Positions 16,079 through 23,318 of a stretch of 64,000 nt of DNA are shown here, piece after piece. A program made the position numbers and the translations under genes. How positions within the stretch are numbered: the stretch's first letter is position 1; each line of letters opens with the position of its first letter. The stretch covers positions 1 through 64,000 of the forward strand of contig NZ_PKUQ01000055.1 in the NCBI RefSeq assembly GCF_002866925.1. Direction: 5' to 3'. The notes under the pieces are model-generated. The model did not search any database. It was given only the letters and a program-made list of their open reading frames with translations, and was not told the DNA's origin. The stretch comes from Cohaesibacter celericrescens. Lineage in GTDB: Bacteria; Pseudomonadota; Alphaproteobacteria; Rhizobiales; Cohaesibacteraceae.

Positions 16079-17557
16079 TCAGGAGACGGTGAATTGACCC
16101 ATCATTCCTGCGTCTTCATGTTCAAGGATGTGGCAGTGATACATGAATGGGTTTTGCTGACTTGCTGGATGGTCAAACCGGACAAGCAGTTCGGTTTGAT
16201 CGCGCACCAGAACGGTATCTTTGAAACCAGTGTTGTGTTTGAGGGGGGCGTTTCCCTCTTCTGACAAGACTTTAAAAATGGCCCCATGGATATGAAACGG
16301 ATGGGAAAGCATCGTGGTTTGCACCCGCCATTTTTCGGTGGTGCCAAGAGCCACCTCAAGGTTGATACGCCGCATGTCAAAGCTCTCACCATTAATGGCA
16401 AATCCACCTCCACCTCCACCACCGCCCATCATGCCCATATCCAACGATAGTGAGCGGGTTTGAATGACGTCCTGCTCGCGCAGTGAGATGCCGGGTCCTT
16501 CTAGCTGATCTGGAAAGGACGTAATGCGGGTTGGAAGTTGTTCGTCCACCGCAAAGGGCAGTATGCTGATGCTGCGATCGACAAAGAGATCCACCATTCC
16601 TCGCATCCGGCCCATCATGCCGCCGGGGCCCTGGTTTGGATCTCCGTCACTCATCAGCATGGCAGGTTGTCCCGAAGAAAAGTCGACCAAAATCTCGGCA
16701 CGTTCTCCCGGAGCGAGAGGTAGTTTTGTCAAGGACTGAGGCTGATCAAGAAAACCTGCATCAGTCGCAATGAGTTGGAAATCACGCTGATCTTCAAAAA
16801 ACAACGAGTAAATTTTTGCATTTGATCCGTAGACTAAACGTAGCCTTGCAATGCCCTTTGGCGTGCTGCAAACGGCCCCATATTGACCATTGATCAGCAT
16901 CGTTTCGCCAGTGAATCCATGCATAAGATCGGGCATAGAAAGCTCGTAGGAAACAAACCCGCGATCGTCGAAACGGCGATCCTGTAGAACCAGGGTTACG
17001 TCATCAACGCCATAGGTGTTTGGCAAGCTCCTGTCATCATCACGTCCATCCGTGAGATGAATGATTCCAGCCAATCCCTTGTGAACATCATGTGCGGTTT
17101 GTTGATGAATATGGGTGTGATACCAAAGTGTCGCGGGCGCCTGATTAACAAGCATTTCAGGGCGCCACTCTTGGCCCTCTATGACAGGGATATGCGGACC
17201 ACCATCATGCTCTCCCCGCACCAAAAGCCCATGCCAATGGACGCTTATGGGGCGCGAAAGCTGATTTTTCACAACGGGGTTGAAGTCCCCATTTTCGAGG
17301 ACGAGTGTAGGCCCCAGATAGGGTTGATTGAAACCAAATGTTTGGTTCGCAGCATTTCCTATAAATGTAGAAGAGCCCTTTTGCGCCACAAGCTCAGCAG
17401 TTTTGGTTTGACGCGTATCTAGTAGCGAAGGCATTTTAAGTCTGGGTTTGTTCGCAAGCGTTGCTGCGCTCAAATCACTGCCATTCCCAAATGTATACAG
17501 TCCTGAAAGACCGCCCCCTGCAACAGCGGTTGCTGTTAAAAACTGACGTCTGTTCAT
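16079..17557 (-). CDS. Tat-exported multicopper oxidase (cuprous oxidase-like)
   Basis: A 492-residue enzyme with a twin-arginine signal (NRRQFLTATAVAGG). It carries all four copper-binding histidine clusters: HWHGLLV, WYHTHIHQQTAHDVHKG, HPFHIHG and HCHILEHEDAGMM. Type 1 copper would use the Cys-His pair of HCH plus the downstream Met. A Met/Gly-rich stretch (GGMMGRMRGM) and another GMMGGGGGGGG insert near the domain 2-3 region recall the Met-rich Cu(I) site of CueO. The expected reaction is oxidation of Cu(I) to Cu(II) with O2 reduced to water in the periplasm. The start at 17557 has GGGAG 6 bases upstream and overlaps the preceding cytochrome stop (ATGA). A second multicopper oxidase is encoded at 18877-20280. 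Confidence 0.92.
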   Translation of the reverse strand: MNRRQFLTATAVAGGGLSGLYTFGNGSDLSAATLANKPRLKMPSLLDTRQTKTAELVAQKGSSTFIGNAANQTFGFNQPYLGPTLVLENGDFNPVVKNQLSRPISVHWHGLLVRGEHDGGPHIPVIEGQEWRPEMLVNQAPATLWYHTHIHQQTAHDVHKGLAGIIHLTDGRDDDRSLPNTYGVDDVTLVLQDRRFDDRGFVSYELSMPDLMHGFTGETMLINGQYGAVCSTPKGIARLRLVYGSNAKIYSLFFEDQRDFQLIATDAGFLDQPQSLTKLPLAPGERAEILVDFSSGQPAMLMSDGDPNQGPGGMMGRMRGMVDLFVDRSISILPFAVDEQLPTRITSFPDQLEGPGISLREQDVIQTRSLSLDMGMMGGGGGGGGFAINGESFDMRRINLEVALGTTEKWRVQTTMLSHPFHIHGAIFKVLSEEGNAPLKHNTGFKDTVLVRDQTELLVRFDHPASQQNPFMYHCHILEHEDAGMMGQFTVS

Positions 17558-18036
17558 TGTTTCTCCCTTTCCGCAGTAATCCGGTTGCGCTGGTCGTGCA
17601 TGTCTCTGATTTCTTTGGGCCATTTACTTTTTATGAAAGAAAGCACCGCGATGATTTCATCATCCGTCAAGATGCCTTCGTAAGCAGGCATGTCGGTTTC
17701 ATAGTTTTTGAGTTTGGCTATTTTGACGATTCCAAACTTGGTTAAACCAAAAAGCAGATCATCTGTGTGATGCCAGGTGTGACCATTTTCATCATGAGGA
17801 GGTGCAGGCAATCTGCCTTGCTCATTTTGGCTTTGCCAATCGGGTTGACCTTCCAAATTGCTTCCATGGCAAGACGCACAATTGTCCTGATAAAGCGATT
17901 GCCCCAATGCCACGACCTTGCTATCGCCCGGTCTAAGCAGAGCACCCTCCGCCTTTATCTGGGTGAAGTACAAAGCACCCGAAAGAAAAGCCAAAACGCC
18001 AACGGAAATTGTAAGAACAAGGAGGCTCCTATTCAT
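17554..18036 (-). CDS. c-type cytochrome
   Basis: A 160-residue protein with an N-terminal anchor or signal helix (LLVLTISVGVLAFLSGALYF) and one haem motif CASCHG near residue 52. A GHTWHHTDDLLF segment follows, and then MPAYEGILTDDEIIAVLSFIKSKWP, where the Met is the likely axial ligand. It resembles the cytochromes often found next to periplasmic copper oxidases. The start overlaps the end of the DUF2933-like gene, and GGAGGTGG inside that gene is its ribosome site. It overlaps the multicopper oxidase start by four bases, so the two proteins should be made in similar amounts. Confidence 0.88.
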   Translation of the reverse strand: MNRSLLVLTISVGVLAFLSGALYFTQIKAEGALLRPGDSKVVALGQSLYQDNCASCHGSNLEGQPDWQSQNEQGRLPAPPHDENGHTWHHTDDLLFGLTKFGIVKIAKLKNYETDMPAYEGILTDDEIIAVLSFIKSKWPKEIRDMHDQRNRITAEREKQ

Positions 18037-18313
18037 GTCCACCTCCCGACTTGGAAGAGGTGTCCTTGTGATCTTCATGGCAGGATTTGCCCATAAATTT
18101 GTGCATGACGGAATGCATGGCCAAACATCCGCCAATGGGAGCCATACCCCATACAATGCTGGATAAAGACTGGCTTTCAGCACCTAGTAATGCGAACCCC
18201 GCAGCGGTGAACATCAGCGCGCAGCATGCCGTCATAATCCATCCATGGCCTGTTTTTGGAATAAGACGCCCCAACACCGAAGGAATGGTTAGTTCAAGGG
18301 ATTTATCGGTCAT
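18029..18313 (-). CDS. DUF2933-like small membrane protein
   Basis: A 94-residue protein with two hydrophobic segments (IMTACCALMFTAAGFALLG, and IVWGMAPIGGCLAMH). The tail is rich in His, Met and Cys (MHSVMHKFMGKSCHEDHKD...GGGHE). The pattern resembles DUF2933 proteins encoded with copper genes, but the match is by eye. The His/Met/Cys tail could bind copper at the membrane face. It overlaps the next cytochrome gene. Confidence 0.65.
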   Translation of the reverse strand: MTDKSLELTIPSVLGRLIPKTGHGWIMTACCALMFTAAGFALLGAESQSLSSIVWGMAPIGGCLAMHSVMHKFMGKSCHEDHKDTSSKSGGGHE

Positions 18314-18496
18314 TTTATATACCTGTTGCCAAGCTTGGGCTTTTCAGCAGCCAGCTCGAACAAATTGATGCAAGTTTTGAAAAGAGAAATAGGTCCTTGA
18401 GTGCCAATACAGCAGAGGTATTTCGAGCGAGATTTCTCGCGCAAAAGACATGTCAGCTCGCTGTAGACGAGCCGATGAGTGGCAATCAGATTGGGG

Positions 18497-18868
18497 TCAG
18501 GCTATCGGAGGGCGCAGAAAGCCGGTTGGAACAATTGGCTCAATGGCATAGAGCACGATTTCATCAAATCCTTTGCCCGAAGAAGCAAATGCTGACGCGA
18601 TAAATGGCAGACAAAAAGAGCAGTCCACCGAACAGCGAAGCTCTTTGGTTCCAAACCCTGTCGTATCTTTGTCGCAACAATCATGCGGAGCGTCTTTGGC
18701 CAACACAATTTCGGAGCTCGATGCTTGCATGACCATATTGGCCGTCTGCACATGCCCCTGATGGTCTTGCATGGCGACAGGAAGATAGCCAGCACCGAAC
18801 ATTGCTGCAAAAGAAAGCAGCATGATCGCAGCGACAAAGCGCTGAATTGTTCGGTGCATGATCATCAT
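18497..18868 (-). CDS. Cys-rich exported hypothetical protein
   Basis: A 123-residue protein with an N-terminal signal or anchor (FVAAIMLLSFAAMFGAGYLPVAM). The mature part carries HDCCDKDTTGF and CSVDCSFCLPF, giving six cysteines in metal-ligand-like spacing. It resembles the DUF2946-type small proteins seen in copper loci, without a firm match. The gene starts 9 bases after the downstream-oriented multicopper oxidase stop, so it is co-transcribed. It may be a periplasmic copper-binding protein. Bases 18314-18496 after it hold no gene. Confidence 0.55.
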   Translation of the reverse strand: MMIMHRTIQRFVAAIMLLSFAAMFGAGYLPVAMQDHQGHVQTANMVMQASSSEIVLAKDAPHDCCDKDTTGFGTKELRCSVDCSFCLPFIASAFASSGKGFDEIVLYAIEPIVPTGFLRPPIA

Positions 18869-18876
18869 TCGTCTTC

Positions 18877-20280
18877 TCAAGTCACTTTGAACCAGGTGGT
18901 CATGCCTGCGGCGGCATGCTCCAGCATATGACAGTGTAGCAACCATTTACCAGGGTTGTCTGCAACAAAGGCTATCCTGGTTGTTTGCGTGGGGCCAATC
19001 AGAAAAGTGTCTTTCCAAGGCCTGCCTTCGTCAATTTCACTGTCTTCTCGCTCCAAAATCTGAAAATGGTGCCCATGCACATGCATCGCGTGAGGAAAGG
19101 CTGTATCATTGATGAATTCAATGATGACAGTCTCACCAATTTCGGCTGAGAAAAAAGGACTCTCGGACAGATTGGCGACGGAGTTGAAGGCCCAAAACTG
19201 TTTGGTTCTGCGAAAGTCTTCACCCTGCAGCTCTTTGCCTTTGTAGAAGACTTTCCCAATGCGCCCCATCGCACCACCCGTCATATGAAGTCTATGCTGG
19301 CTGGCTTTTTCCAAATCCGGTGCTGGTATCGCATTGGGTTTGAGGCTAGGTATACTGGTTTTATTGCCACCTGTTCCTGTCACCTTGAAGTGGGCATAGG
19401 GAAACGGGGTGTCGCCGGATAACTCCTCAAGCGCAAAACCTTTGCCCTCCTGTGGGATGACCAAAAGATCCACCCGTTGCGCCGGACCAAAGGAATAGGG
19501 CGAATAGTCAATCACCTCGGGTTGCCCAAGCGGTTGCCCGTCAAAAGCAAGGACCTTTGCGCCAAGCCGGTTCAGATCCATTTCCAAAACGCGAGAATTG
19601 CACACATTGATCAGCCGCAGGCGGTAGGCTTCACCAGCTTTGAGAACAATTTCTGGCATACTACCGCCATTGACGGTCAACCAGTTCCCAAGGCGGCCAC
19701 CGTGGCTCCAGTCCATCATCGCACCAAACGACTGTTCATCCAGTTGGCCATTACGATCGACGCGCCAATCGTCAATCACCAATGTCAGATCGTGTTCGGC
19801 ATCGAAGGTCGGATAAGGCTCTTCAACAATCAAAGGACCATAGAGGCCACGCGCCACCTGATTCCAGCTTTTATTGTGCGCATGATACCAATAGGTGCCG
19901 GCATCTGGGACCACAAATTCATACTCGAAACGCTCTCCCGGTTTGACCGCTTCCTGTGTCAGGCCGGAGACGCCGTCCATTGCATTGTCGATGCGGATGC
20001 CATGCCAATGAATGGAAGAGGGCTCTTCAAGCTCGTTGATGAAACGAACCTTGACCCTCTCTCCCTGCTTAACCCGAATTTCCGGTCCTGGCGCTTGGCC
20101 ATTGTAGGTCCAGAGGGTCGATTCTGGTGCGTCACCGGGATAGATTTTCTGTTCCGATTTTATGGCTCGAATTTCAAGGAAACCGTCCTGAGCCATAGCA
20201 AAGGAATAGGGCGCGGGCACAAGACTCAGAGCTGCAGCGCCAATACCTTGTTTGATAAAATTTCGTCGGGTCAGTTTCAT
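18877..20280 (-). CDS. Second Tat-exported multicopper oxidase
   Basis: A 467-residue three-domain laccase-like protein. The twin-arginine signal is TRRNFIKQGIGAAAL. Copper motifs are HWHGIRIDNAMDG, WYHAHNKSWNQVARG, HAMHVHGHHFQIL and HCHMLEHAAAGM, all intact. It lacks the long Met-rich insert of the first oxidase, so it may act on another reductant or pass electrons to the diheme cytochrome encoded just upstream. The start codon lies two bases before the end of the cytochrome gene region (GAATGATATG), implying coupling. Relatives are annotated as copper oxidases, CopA/PcoA-like or nitrite-reductase-like; the clear T2/T3 histidines favour an O2-reducing oxidase. Confidence 0.9.
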   Translation of the reverse strand: MKLTRRNFIKQGIGAAALSLVPAPYSFAMAQDGFLEIRAIKSEQKIYPGDAPESTLWTYNGQAPGPEIRVKQGERVKVRFINELEEPSSIHWHGIRIDNAMDGVSGLTQEAVKPGERFEYEFVVPDAGTYWYHAHNKSWNQVARGLYGPLIVEEPYPTFDAEHDLTLVIDDWRVDRNGQLDEQSFGAMMDWSHGGRLGNWLTVNGGSMPEIVLKAGEAYRLRLINVCNSRVLEMDLNRLGAKVLAFDGQPLGQPEVIDYSPYSFGPAQRVDLLVIPQEGKGFALEELSGDTPFPYAHFKVTGTGGNKTSIPSLKPNAIPAPDLEKASQHRLHMTGGAMGRIGKVFYKGKELQGEDFRRTKQFWAFNSVANLSESPFFSAEIGETVIIEFINDTAFPHAMHVHGHHFQILEREDSEIDEGRPWKDTFLIGPTQTTRIAFVADNPGKWLLHCHMLEHAAAGMTTWFKVT

Positions 20281-20281
20281 A

Positions 20282-21172
20282 TCATTCATCCAGATCAAGC
20301 AAAAATATGGCCATGGCTTCGCGGTCTTCTTGGGTTAAGAATGCGGTACCATCTCTCACGACTTCTCCCATTGAGCCGCCAAACACATCACCGTCAGGTG
20401 TCAGCCCGGTACGCAACGCATAGGCTAGGCCGTCTTTGTCCCAGCCACGTTTCTTTAGAGCCTTTGATGTGATGTCCGGAGACTTGCCGCCATCGGGTAA
20501 CTTGTCCGCTCCATGCAGATTAAGCTCGGCTTGTCTGGCACCCAATATATTGCGTGGTGTATGGCATGCCGCGCAATGCGCAGGGCCTTCCACGATATAT
20601 TGCCCTCTCTGCCACATCTCACTTTTGCCACCGGTCGGCTTGAAGCCGGTAGAATCCAGAAACAAACCCCGCCATATTTTTAAGCTGGCGCGAATGTTGA
20701 AAGGAAATCCCAAATCTTGCAGGATTGATGGTTCATCAACCGGAGGCACCGTCTGAAAGGCTGCCCAAAGATCAGCAATATCCTGATCACTCAGCTTGGC
20801 ATAAAAGGGGTAGGGAAACGCAGGATAGTAGGGTTTTCCTTCTGGAGAAACCCCTTGCCTAACCGCTTGGACAAAATCATCAATGTTCCACGCCCCAATG
20901 CCTTGCTCTTTGTCTGAGGTAAGATTAGGGGAATAAAAAGTTCCAAAATCAGTCTTCAATGCCAAACCGCCAGCAAGAGGTTTGCCGCCACCAGCCACAT
21001 TGGTGTGGCATGCGATGCATCCGGCCATACGGGCGAGATAAGCCCCACGATCGGGCACACCTTCAAGCGCCTCCAGCTGTGGTTCATTGCCAATTGGCCA
21101 TTGCTCAAGAGCGGTGAAAGCAGCCCCAGGCAATGCCAGGGCCGCAACCATAAAAAGGATAGGCTTCTTCAT
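20282..21172 (-). CDS. Diheme c-type cytochrome
   Basis: A 296-residue exported protein (signal ILFMVAALALPGAAFT) with two haem motifs, CIACHT near residue 54 and CAACHT near residue 199. It resembles the cytochrome subunits of alcohol/fructose dehydrogenases and of thiosulfate- or sulfite-related enzymes (GLALKTDFGTFYSPNLT, YYPAFPYPFYAKL). It ends two bases before the second multicopper oxidase, so it is probably its electron partner. In the cluster it would link the periplasmic oxidase to the respiratory chain. Confidence 0.9.
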   Translation of the reverse strand: MKKPILFMVAALALPGAAFTALEQWPIGNEPQLEALEGVPDRGAYLARMAGCIACHTNVAGGGKPLAGGLALKTDFGTFYSPNLTSDKEQGIGAWNIDDFVQAVRQGVSPEGKPYYPAFPYPFYAKLSDQDIADLWAAFQTVPPVDEPSILQDLGFPFNIRASLKIWRGLFLDSTGFKPTGGKSEMWQRGQYIVEGPAHCAACHTPRNILGARQAELNLHGADKLPDGGKSPDITSKALKKRGWDKDGLAYALRTGLTPDGDVFGGSMGEVVRDGTAFLTQEDREAMAIFLLDLDE

Positions 21173-21174
21173 GC

Positions 21175-21777
21175 CTATTTCTTCTCGGCTCTATAATCGG
21201 TGTGACAGGCAGAACAAACCTGCACCATCATAGTGAAGACACCCTCGGCAGGCATTTGAGCGAGGCGTTCGGGCGTGATATGATCCGCGGCGTTGGCGGT
21301 ACCCATCATTGGGGCCTGTTTCCCCATCATAGAGCCAGCTCCCTTGCCCATCATGGCACCCATGCCCGCGCCAGCGCTTTTGCCCATCATAAGGCCATTG
21401 TCAGCAGCAGACTCAAGGCCGGTCGCGAAAGTCTCAAGCTGGCTTGCGAGTTGGCTGAACTTTTCCCAATCAGTCCAAATTTCAGCCTTTGCTTCGGATG
21501 GCATTTTCAAAGACCCTTCTGGAAAGCCCTCGGTCAATGCGTCTCCAGCATGGCTTTTGATGATCGCGGCCTGCTTACGAACAGCATCTGCGTCATAGTC
21601 GGTCTTGCCCTGCATCATGTCCTTTAGAACCTTGACCGCTTTCCCCATCGAACTCATGGCATCCATGCGTTCTTTGATCTCGCCAGTGGCCCCACCATGG
21701 GCCAGAACTGAGACGGGTAGGACGATGCTCGCCGAGGCAGAAAGTGCAACGGCGGCGGTAACAAATAGCTTTTTCAT
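21175..21777 (-). CDS. Cytochrome c' family protein with Met-rich insert
   Basis: A 200-residue exported protein (signal to about residue 26, VLPVSVLAHG). It has a four-helix cytochrome c' layout: RMDAMSSMGKAVKVLKDMMQG helix, KAEIWTDWEKFSQLASQLETFA helix, and a C-terminal haem motif CSACHTDYRAEKK. Between helices 3 and 4 lies an unusual Met/Gly-rich stretch of about 35 residues (GLMMGK, GMGAMMGKGAGSMMGKQAPMMG). It reads as repeated MMGK units that could bind Cu(I). It is two bases from the diheme cytochrome gene. Cytochromes c' usually bind NO or handle electrons; the insert suggests a copper-related role. Confidence 0.85.
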   Translation of the reverse strand: MKKLFVTAAVALSASASIVLPVSVLAHGGATGEIKERMDAMSSMGKAVKVLKDMMQGKTDYDADAVRKQAAIIKSHAGDALTEGFPEGSLKMPSEAKAEIWTDWEKFSQLASQLETFATGLESAADNGLMMGKSAGAGMGAMMGKGAGSMMGKQAPMMGTANAADHITPERLAQMPAEGVFTMMVQVCSACHTDYRAEKK

Positions 21778-21820
21778 TATGAAGTGCCTCTTGATTGAAA
21801 TTTTATGATCGTAAATTCAA

Positions 21821-22180
21821 TCAGGCGAAGCGAGGCGGAGGCGGTTCCAACGAGACAACAATGGCGATCAGATCAGACATCAAAGATGGCAATTTGTCTG
21901 CCTCAGCCAGTGCGGGCAATGCTGCCGGCGCCGTTAGCAAAGTCAGTATCATGGCTCCGCAATGAAGGGATGTGTTGTCGATAGACATATCAGGATCGTG
22001 ATCATGAGCCTGATCGACATCCTGCTGATCTATATGACTATGCTCGGCTTGATGGCTATCGCCATTGTCTATTAATTCATGGCCATGAGTAAAACTGCCT
22101 CCAGCATAAGCAAGAGAGATCATGCTGAAGTAGATCAGCACAAATCCAAGCTTTCTGATTTGGGAGGCGAGGTCCATCAT
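21821..22180 (-). CDS. His/Asp-rich membrane-anchored hypothetical protein
   Basis: A 119-residue protein with a signal or anchor (LGFVLIYFSMISLAYA). A His/Asp-rich segment follows (HGHELIDNGDSHQAEHSHID, then DQAHDHDPDMS), then a second hydrophobic segment (MILTLLTAPAALPAL) and a PPPPRFA end. I do not recognise the family, although the layout (hydrophobic ends, metal-rich middle, proline tail) resembles DUF2946-like proteins in copper clusters. It lies 2 bases after the cytochrome gene at 22183, on the same transcript. It probably binds copper in the periplasm. Confidence 0.6.
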   Translation of the reverse strand: MMDLASQIRKLGFVLIYFSMISLAYAGGSFTHGHELIDNGDSHQAEHSHIDQQDVDQAHDHDPDMSIDNTSLHCGAMILTLLTAPAALPALAEADKLPSLMSDLIAIVVSLEPPPPRFA

Positions 22181-22182
22181 GA

Positions 22183-22599
22183 TTATTGGATACCGTTGGC
22201 GCGCTGAACGGCGCGCACATACTGCGTGATGCGTTTGACTTCAGCTGAGGTAACACCTTCAACCGGTGGCATGTCACCAAACGGCCAATGGTGCGCTCTC
22301 ACACCGCGTTGTGCGGCCATCTGAAAAGACACATCAGCATGGTGATTGGGCTCGTAAATGATATGGACGAGCGGTGGAGCTACTCCATCTTGGCCTGCCG
22401 CGTTGGTACCATGACAAGACGCACAGCTCTCATCAAACAGGAACTTCCCTGTTTGCTCAGGCATCGTCAGTTTTGGTACCGTCACTTGGACCATCGGCTT
22501 GCCTTCCCGTTCAGCATGGTTGGAAGCCTGCACACCGGCGGTTAATCCAGTGAACAATGCTATCGTTCCCAATACGACAAGAATATGTCTTGATTTCAT
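22183..22599 (-). CDS. c-type cytochrome (paralogue 2)
   Basis: A 138-residue exported protein (signal ILVVLGTIALFTGLTAG) with haem motif CASCHG near residue 62 and likely distal Met in GDMPP. It shares with the cytochrome at 14527-14961 the block PPLVHIIYEPNHHADVSF...VRAHHWPFGDMPP, so the two are paralogues at opposite ends of the cluster. It overlaps the cueR stop by four bases (ATGA) and is translated with it, placing a cytochrome directly under copper control. Confidence 0.9.
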   Translation of the reverse strand: MKSRHILVVLGTIALFTGLTAGVQASNHAEREGKPMVQVTVPKLTMPEQTGKFLFDESCASCHGTNAAGQDGVAPPLVHIIYEPNHHADVSFQMAAQRGVRAHHWPFGDMPPVEGVTSAEVKRITQYVRAVQRANGIQ

Positions 22600-22991
22600 G
22601 CAAGCTTTTCCTTTGATAGACCATCCAGAATTGGGCAGTCGGGTTTGTCATTGCCATGACAATGCACAGTCAGTTCAGAAAGTGTGCTTTTGAGAGCTTT
22701 GAGCTCCAAAATTTTCTGATCAATCTCGGATATTTTGCTAATTGCGATTGATTTCACATCGGCGCTCGCTCGATCTTTATCGTCGTAAAGCGACAGCAAC
22801 AGACGGCATTCTTCAATGCTAAACCCAAGCCCGCGTGAGCGTTGCAAAAAGGTCAACCGGTGAATGTCCTTGTCCGAATATTCGCGATATCCATTTTCCA
22901 ACCTAGCCGGAGTAATCAACTCTATCTCTTCGTAGTAACGGATCGTCTTGGCTGGCAGGTGGCTGGCTTTTGAGGCAAGTCCGATATTCAT
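22596..22991 (-). CDS. cueR: Cu(I)-responsive MerR-family regulator CueR
   Basis: A 131-residue MerR-type activator: helix-turn-helix NIGLASKASHLPAKTIRYYEEI, dimerisation helix, and the C-terminal loop CHGNDKPDC. Its two cysteines are seven residues apart as in CueR, where they bind Cu(I) linearly. The protein would activate promoters with 19-base spacers; two such promoters are seen upstream (23187-23217 and 23255-23285). It overlaps both the 58-residue gene before it and the cytochrome after it, so it also drives its own operon. Confidence 0.93.
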   Translation of the reverse strand: MNIGLASKASHLPAKTIRYYEEIELITPARLENGYREYSDKDIHRLTFLQRSRGLGFSIEECRLLLSLYDDKDRASADVKSIAISKISEIDQKILELKALKSTLSELTVHCHGNDKPDCPILDGLSKEKLA

Positions 22992-23164
22992 GGGTTCCCT
23001 TTCTCAAAATGTGAACCATACATCACTTTCAATTTTGTGATCTCGACATCTGAAAAACCAAGACCTCTGGCTTTTTCGAGCAATTGAGGCAGAGACTGAG
23101 AATCGGCGCGCTGTTGTTGCATCGTAAGAAATTGCCATTCTGTTTGTGCTTGTTGGTCACTCAT
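22988..23164 (-). CDS. 58-residue protein overlapping cueR
   Basis: An intact frame from ATG 23164 to TGA 22988 (starts MSDQQAQTEWQFL, ends HFEKGNP). A GGGGAG ribosome site lies 6 bases upstream. The stop overlaps the cueR start by four bases (ATGA). It is the first gene transcribed from the CueR-type promoter at 23187-23217. The sequence is soluble, helical and Gln-rich (TMQQQRADSQSLPQLLEKAR, GLGFSDVEITKLKVMYG) and contains no Cys; Met and His are few. No family is recognised. It could be a small regulator or chaperone translated with CueR. Confidence 0.8.
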   Translation of the reverse strand: MSDQQAQTEWQFLTMQQQRADSQSLPQLLEKARGLGFSDVEITKLKVMYGSHFEKGNP

Positions 23165-23186
23165 TGCCGCTCCCCTCGTTTCACAA

Positions 23187-23217
23187 AGGCTACAGCCTCC
23201 CCCTACTGGAAGGTCAA
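23187..23217 (-). promoter_or_regulatory. CueR-type promoter of the 58-residue gene-cueR-cytochrome operon
   Basis: On the minus strand, -35 TTGACC (23212-23217), a 19-base spacer with an imperfect dyad CCTTCC...GGAGGC, and -10 TAGCCT (23187-23192). Nineteen-base spacing is the hallmark of MerR-activated promoters. The ATG at 23164 is about 22 bases beyond the -10. Confidence 0.75.
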
Positions 23218-23254
23218 GCGAAACTCCTACAGATATTTTTTTTAGAGTTACCCA

Positions 23255-23285
23255 TTGACCTTCCAGTTGCTGGAAACCCTATCTT
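23255..23285 (+). promoter_or_regulatory. CueR-type promoter of copA
   Basis: -35 TTGACC (23255-23260), exactly 19 bases containing the dyad ACCTTCC-AGTTGC-TGGAAACC, then -10 TATCTT (23280-23285). This closely matches the known CueR box of copA promoters (ACCTTCC...GGAAGG with stretched spacing). The start codon of copA lies 33 bases downstream. Confidence 0.88.
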
Positions 23286-23318
23286 CAACAACAACGAAAC
23301 AACAAACACGGAAACAAA

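Noticed and set aside
19477..20472. 331-codon plus-strand frame
   Set aside because: It lies opposite the second multicopper oxidase, which has all copper motifs; the plus frame is a shadow.
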